Source of the DNA: CALLCD01 sp039817885
Lineage (GTDB): Bacteria > Pseudomonadota > Alphaproteobacteria > Caulobacterales > Hyphomonadaceae
Assembly (NCBI GenBank): GCA_039817885.1
Contig: JBCBUY010000122.1
Coordinates: 1-7,421 of the forward strand
Length of the DNA stretch: 7,421 bases
Reading direction: 5' to 3'
In this document: positions 6,312-7,421 of the stretch, one piece after another
How positions within the stretch are numbered: position 1 is the stretch's first letter
Layout of the letters: every line of letters starts with the position of its first letter
Notes under the pieces: generated by a model
Seen by the model: only the letters and a program-made list of their open reading frames with translations
The model's database searches: none
What the model was told of the DNA's origin: nothing
Program-made: the position numbers and the translations under genes

Positions 6312-7421
6312 TGAAAAAAGACTTCTCCAAATCCCGTAGCAAAGTGGCGCTGGCTTTGCTGGCGGCGGTCGGGCTTGCGAATAAAGCAAGCGCTGAAGAC
6401 GGAACGGAATTGATTGAAGCTTCTGCACTCGAAGGGGTCGTGGAAGTTCGGCAACTGAGCGACGGGTCTATTGAACTCGTTCTTGACGACGGAAACACGG
6501 TCAAGGTCGATGCAGGTGACGTTGCAATCGACAATGGCCAAATTCTCATAACAGCCGACGCGGTCGCGTCACTCGCAGATTCGGGCGCGTTCGCGTTTCT
6601 AGAAGGAAACGGACTGCTCATCGGTGCGGGTGTCGCAGCCACGGCCCTCGCTGTTGGATTGGGCGTTGGCCTGTCCAATGATGATGACGATGATGATGAT
6701 TTGGTCGCCCCAGCTCCCGAGCCAGTCGTTGCTACAGCCGGCGATGACACACTGGCTGGCACAGCGGGTGATGACACAATTGATGGTCTTGCAGGTAATG
6801 ACACGATTACCGGTCTCGCTGGTAACGACACTCTGATCGGTGGCGAGGGTAATGATACTCTCGACGGTGGTGCGGGTACCGACTCTCTGACAGGCGATGC
6901 CGGCGACGACACTTTCATCTCCGACGGTCAGGACGACATTTTCGGGGGCGAAGGCAATGACACAGCAGACTTCTCGGCCCTGACCGACGGCGTCAATGTT
7001 GACCTAGACACAAATACACCGGCACCTGGACCAGCCTCTCAGGACGGCGCTGTCCTCGACGCAGCACCAAATGCTGGCGGCCAACAGGTCCAAGAACTCG
7101 ATGACATTGAAAACGTCATTGGCTCTTCAGGCGACGATGTGATCTTCGGCAATAATGAAGTGAATGTGCTCGACGGCGGTGCCGGCGATGACGTGTTCCA
7201 CTCCTTTGGCGGCGCAGACTTTGTCAATGGTGATGAAGGCACTGACACCGTTCTGTTCTCAGCTGGCGGTGCGGTCGAGATCGACCTCGATGAAGATGGT
7301 AACGCGGTTGCCTCTGTTGGTGACACAGTTACGTCGATCGAGAACATTACGGGTTCTGCTGCTGGCAATGATACCATTTCCGGAAACTCAGGCGTCAACG
7401 TCCTGAACGGAAATGGCGGTA
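6311..7421 (+). CDS. RTX calcium-binding repeat protein, N-terminal part (3' end outside window)
   Basis: The frame is open from ATG 6311 to the window edge (370 full codons). Residues 1-28 look like a Sec signal: K2/K3 and other charges, a hydrophobic core (about 12-23), and ASA (26-28) before E29. Residues 29-97 form a small domain I do not recognise (VEVRQLSDGSIELVLDDGN, DGQILITAD). A glycine/alanine-rich hydrophobic helix (about 101-121) and seven aspartates (124-130) follow, then a proline-rich hinge. From 144, consecutive RTX nonapeptides (GDDTLAGTA, GNDTLIGGE, GNDTLDGGA) run to about 215. They build Ca2+-binding beta-rolls. Further RTX stretches lie at about 274-312 and 352-370, joined by V-x-L/I-DLD and D/S-I-E-N-V/I-x-GS linkers. 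AAGGTG at 6300-6305 is a usable Shine-Dalgarno; the in-frame upstream codon is TAA at 6263. Such proteins are surface or secreted, often by type I secretion; the function of this one is unknown. Confidence 0.9.
   Translation, partial: MKKDFSKSRSKVALALLAAVGLANKASAEDGTELIEASALEGVVEVRQLSDGSIELVLDDGNTVKVDAGDVAIDNGQILITADAVASLADSGAFAFLEGNGLLIGAGVAATALAVGLGVGLSNDDDDDDDLVAPAPEPVVATAGDDTLAGTAGDDTIDGLAGNDTITGLAGNDTLIGGEGNDTLDGGAGTDSLTGDAGDDTFISDGQDDIFGGEGNDTADFSALTDGVNVDLDTNTPAPGPASQDGAVLDAAPNAGGQQVQELDDIENVIGSSGDDVIFGNNEVNVLDGGAGDDVFHSFGGADFVNGDEGTDTVLFSAGGAVEIDLDEDGNAVASVGDTVTSIENITGSAAGNDTISGNSGVNVLNGNGG
6740..6955 (+). repeat. 27-base tandem repeats encoding RTX nonapeptides
   Basis: Eight consecutive 27-base units encode residues 144-215, with the frame-fixed core GGT/GGC-RAT/GAC-GAY-ACN (G-N/D-D-T). 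The first five fit the G-G-x-G-N/D-D-x-L/I-x consensus well; the units at 189-215 are degenerate (GTDS, then GDDTFISDG, then QDDIFGGEG). The repeats belong to the RTX gene and are not an independent element. Confidence 0.85.
7130..7246 (+). repeat. Second RTX repeat block
   Basis: Residues 274-312 hold GDDVIFGNN, NVLDGGAGDDVF, and GGADFVNGDEGTD. These are RTX-like units with looser spacing than the first block. A third block begins at about 7364 (GNDTISGNSGVNVLNGNGG) and runs out of the window. Confidence 0.7.

Noticed and set aside
6144..6428. Minus-strand ORF of 94 codons crossing the intergenic gap and the RTX start
   Set aside because: It overlaps the signal-peptide region of the RTX gene, shows no recognisable family and has no supporting Shine-Dalgarno.
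6253..6918. Minus-strand ORF of 221 codons rich in Ser, Pro and Val
   Set aside because: It is the antisense mirror of the RTX repeats: its SLPARP-type periodicity is the complement of the GNDTL codons. The plus frame encodes a recognised family.
6740..7246. Regular repeats that could be taken for a CRISPR or satellite array
   Set aside because: The 27-base period stays in frame and encodes RTX nonapeptides; the units vary at wobble positions and have no spacers.
7039..7398. Minus-strand ORF of 119 codons
   Set aside because: Also a shadow of the RTX coding sequence, low in complexity and without a ribosome-binding site that I can see.

Overview
The window looks like chromosomal DNA of a Gram-negative proteobacterium. 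An outer-membrane TonB-dependent receptor, a signal-peptide-bearing RTX protein and a paired acetate-type Na+ symporter point that way. The style of the receptor and of the DUF4212/VC_2705-type transporter pair suggests a marine alphaproteobacterium, possibly of the Hyphomonadaceae, but this is an impression of relatedness and not a demonstrated placement. There is no rRNA, tRNA, CRISPR array, transposase or phage gene.

Layout. (1) Positions 2-3708, plus strand: a tightly packed four-gene operon. It holds the C-terminal barrel of a TonB-dependent receptor (5' end outside the window), a DUF3325-like small membrane protein, a second small membrane protein resembling DUF3649, and a 539-residue PepSY-type transmembrane protein. 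Genes 1/2 overlap as TGATG, genes 2/3 as ATGA, and the Shine-Dalgarno of gene 4 lies across the stop of gene 3. This combination is typical of ferric-siderophore uptake: the receptor imports the chelate and the PepSY protein, helped by the small proteins, probably reduces or releases iron at the inner membrane. (2) Positions 3709-3862: a 154-base convergent gap without a recognisable intrinsic terminator. (3) Positions 5932-3863, minus strand: a two-gene operon with a DUF4212 small subunit followed three bases later by a 599-residue sodium:solute symporter of the VC_2705 type, related to acetate permease ActP. (4) Positions 5933-6310: a 378-base divergent regulatory region. It contains a perfect 16-base palindrome just upstream of the transporter Shine-Dalgarno, a second inverted repeat inside a cluster of TGAA/TTCA half-sites, a third imperfect inverted repeat, and a tiny upstream ORF whose stop overlaps the next start. 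(5) Positions 6311 to the window edge, plus strand: the first 370 codons of an RTX calcium-binding repeat protein. It has no stop inside the window, so a scan for closed ORFs misses it, and strong antisense ORFs shadow it.

The three units are not obviously one pathway: iron acquisition, small organic acid uptake, and a secreted or surface calcium-binding protein. The points most worth following are the unusual N-terminus of the RTX protein (Sec-type signal, then a hydrophobic glycine-rich helix, then seven aspartates before the repeats) and the palindromes in the divergent intergenic region.
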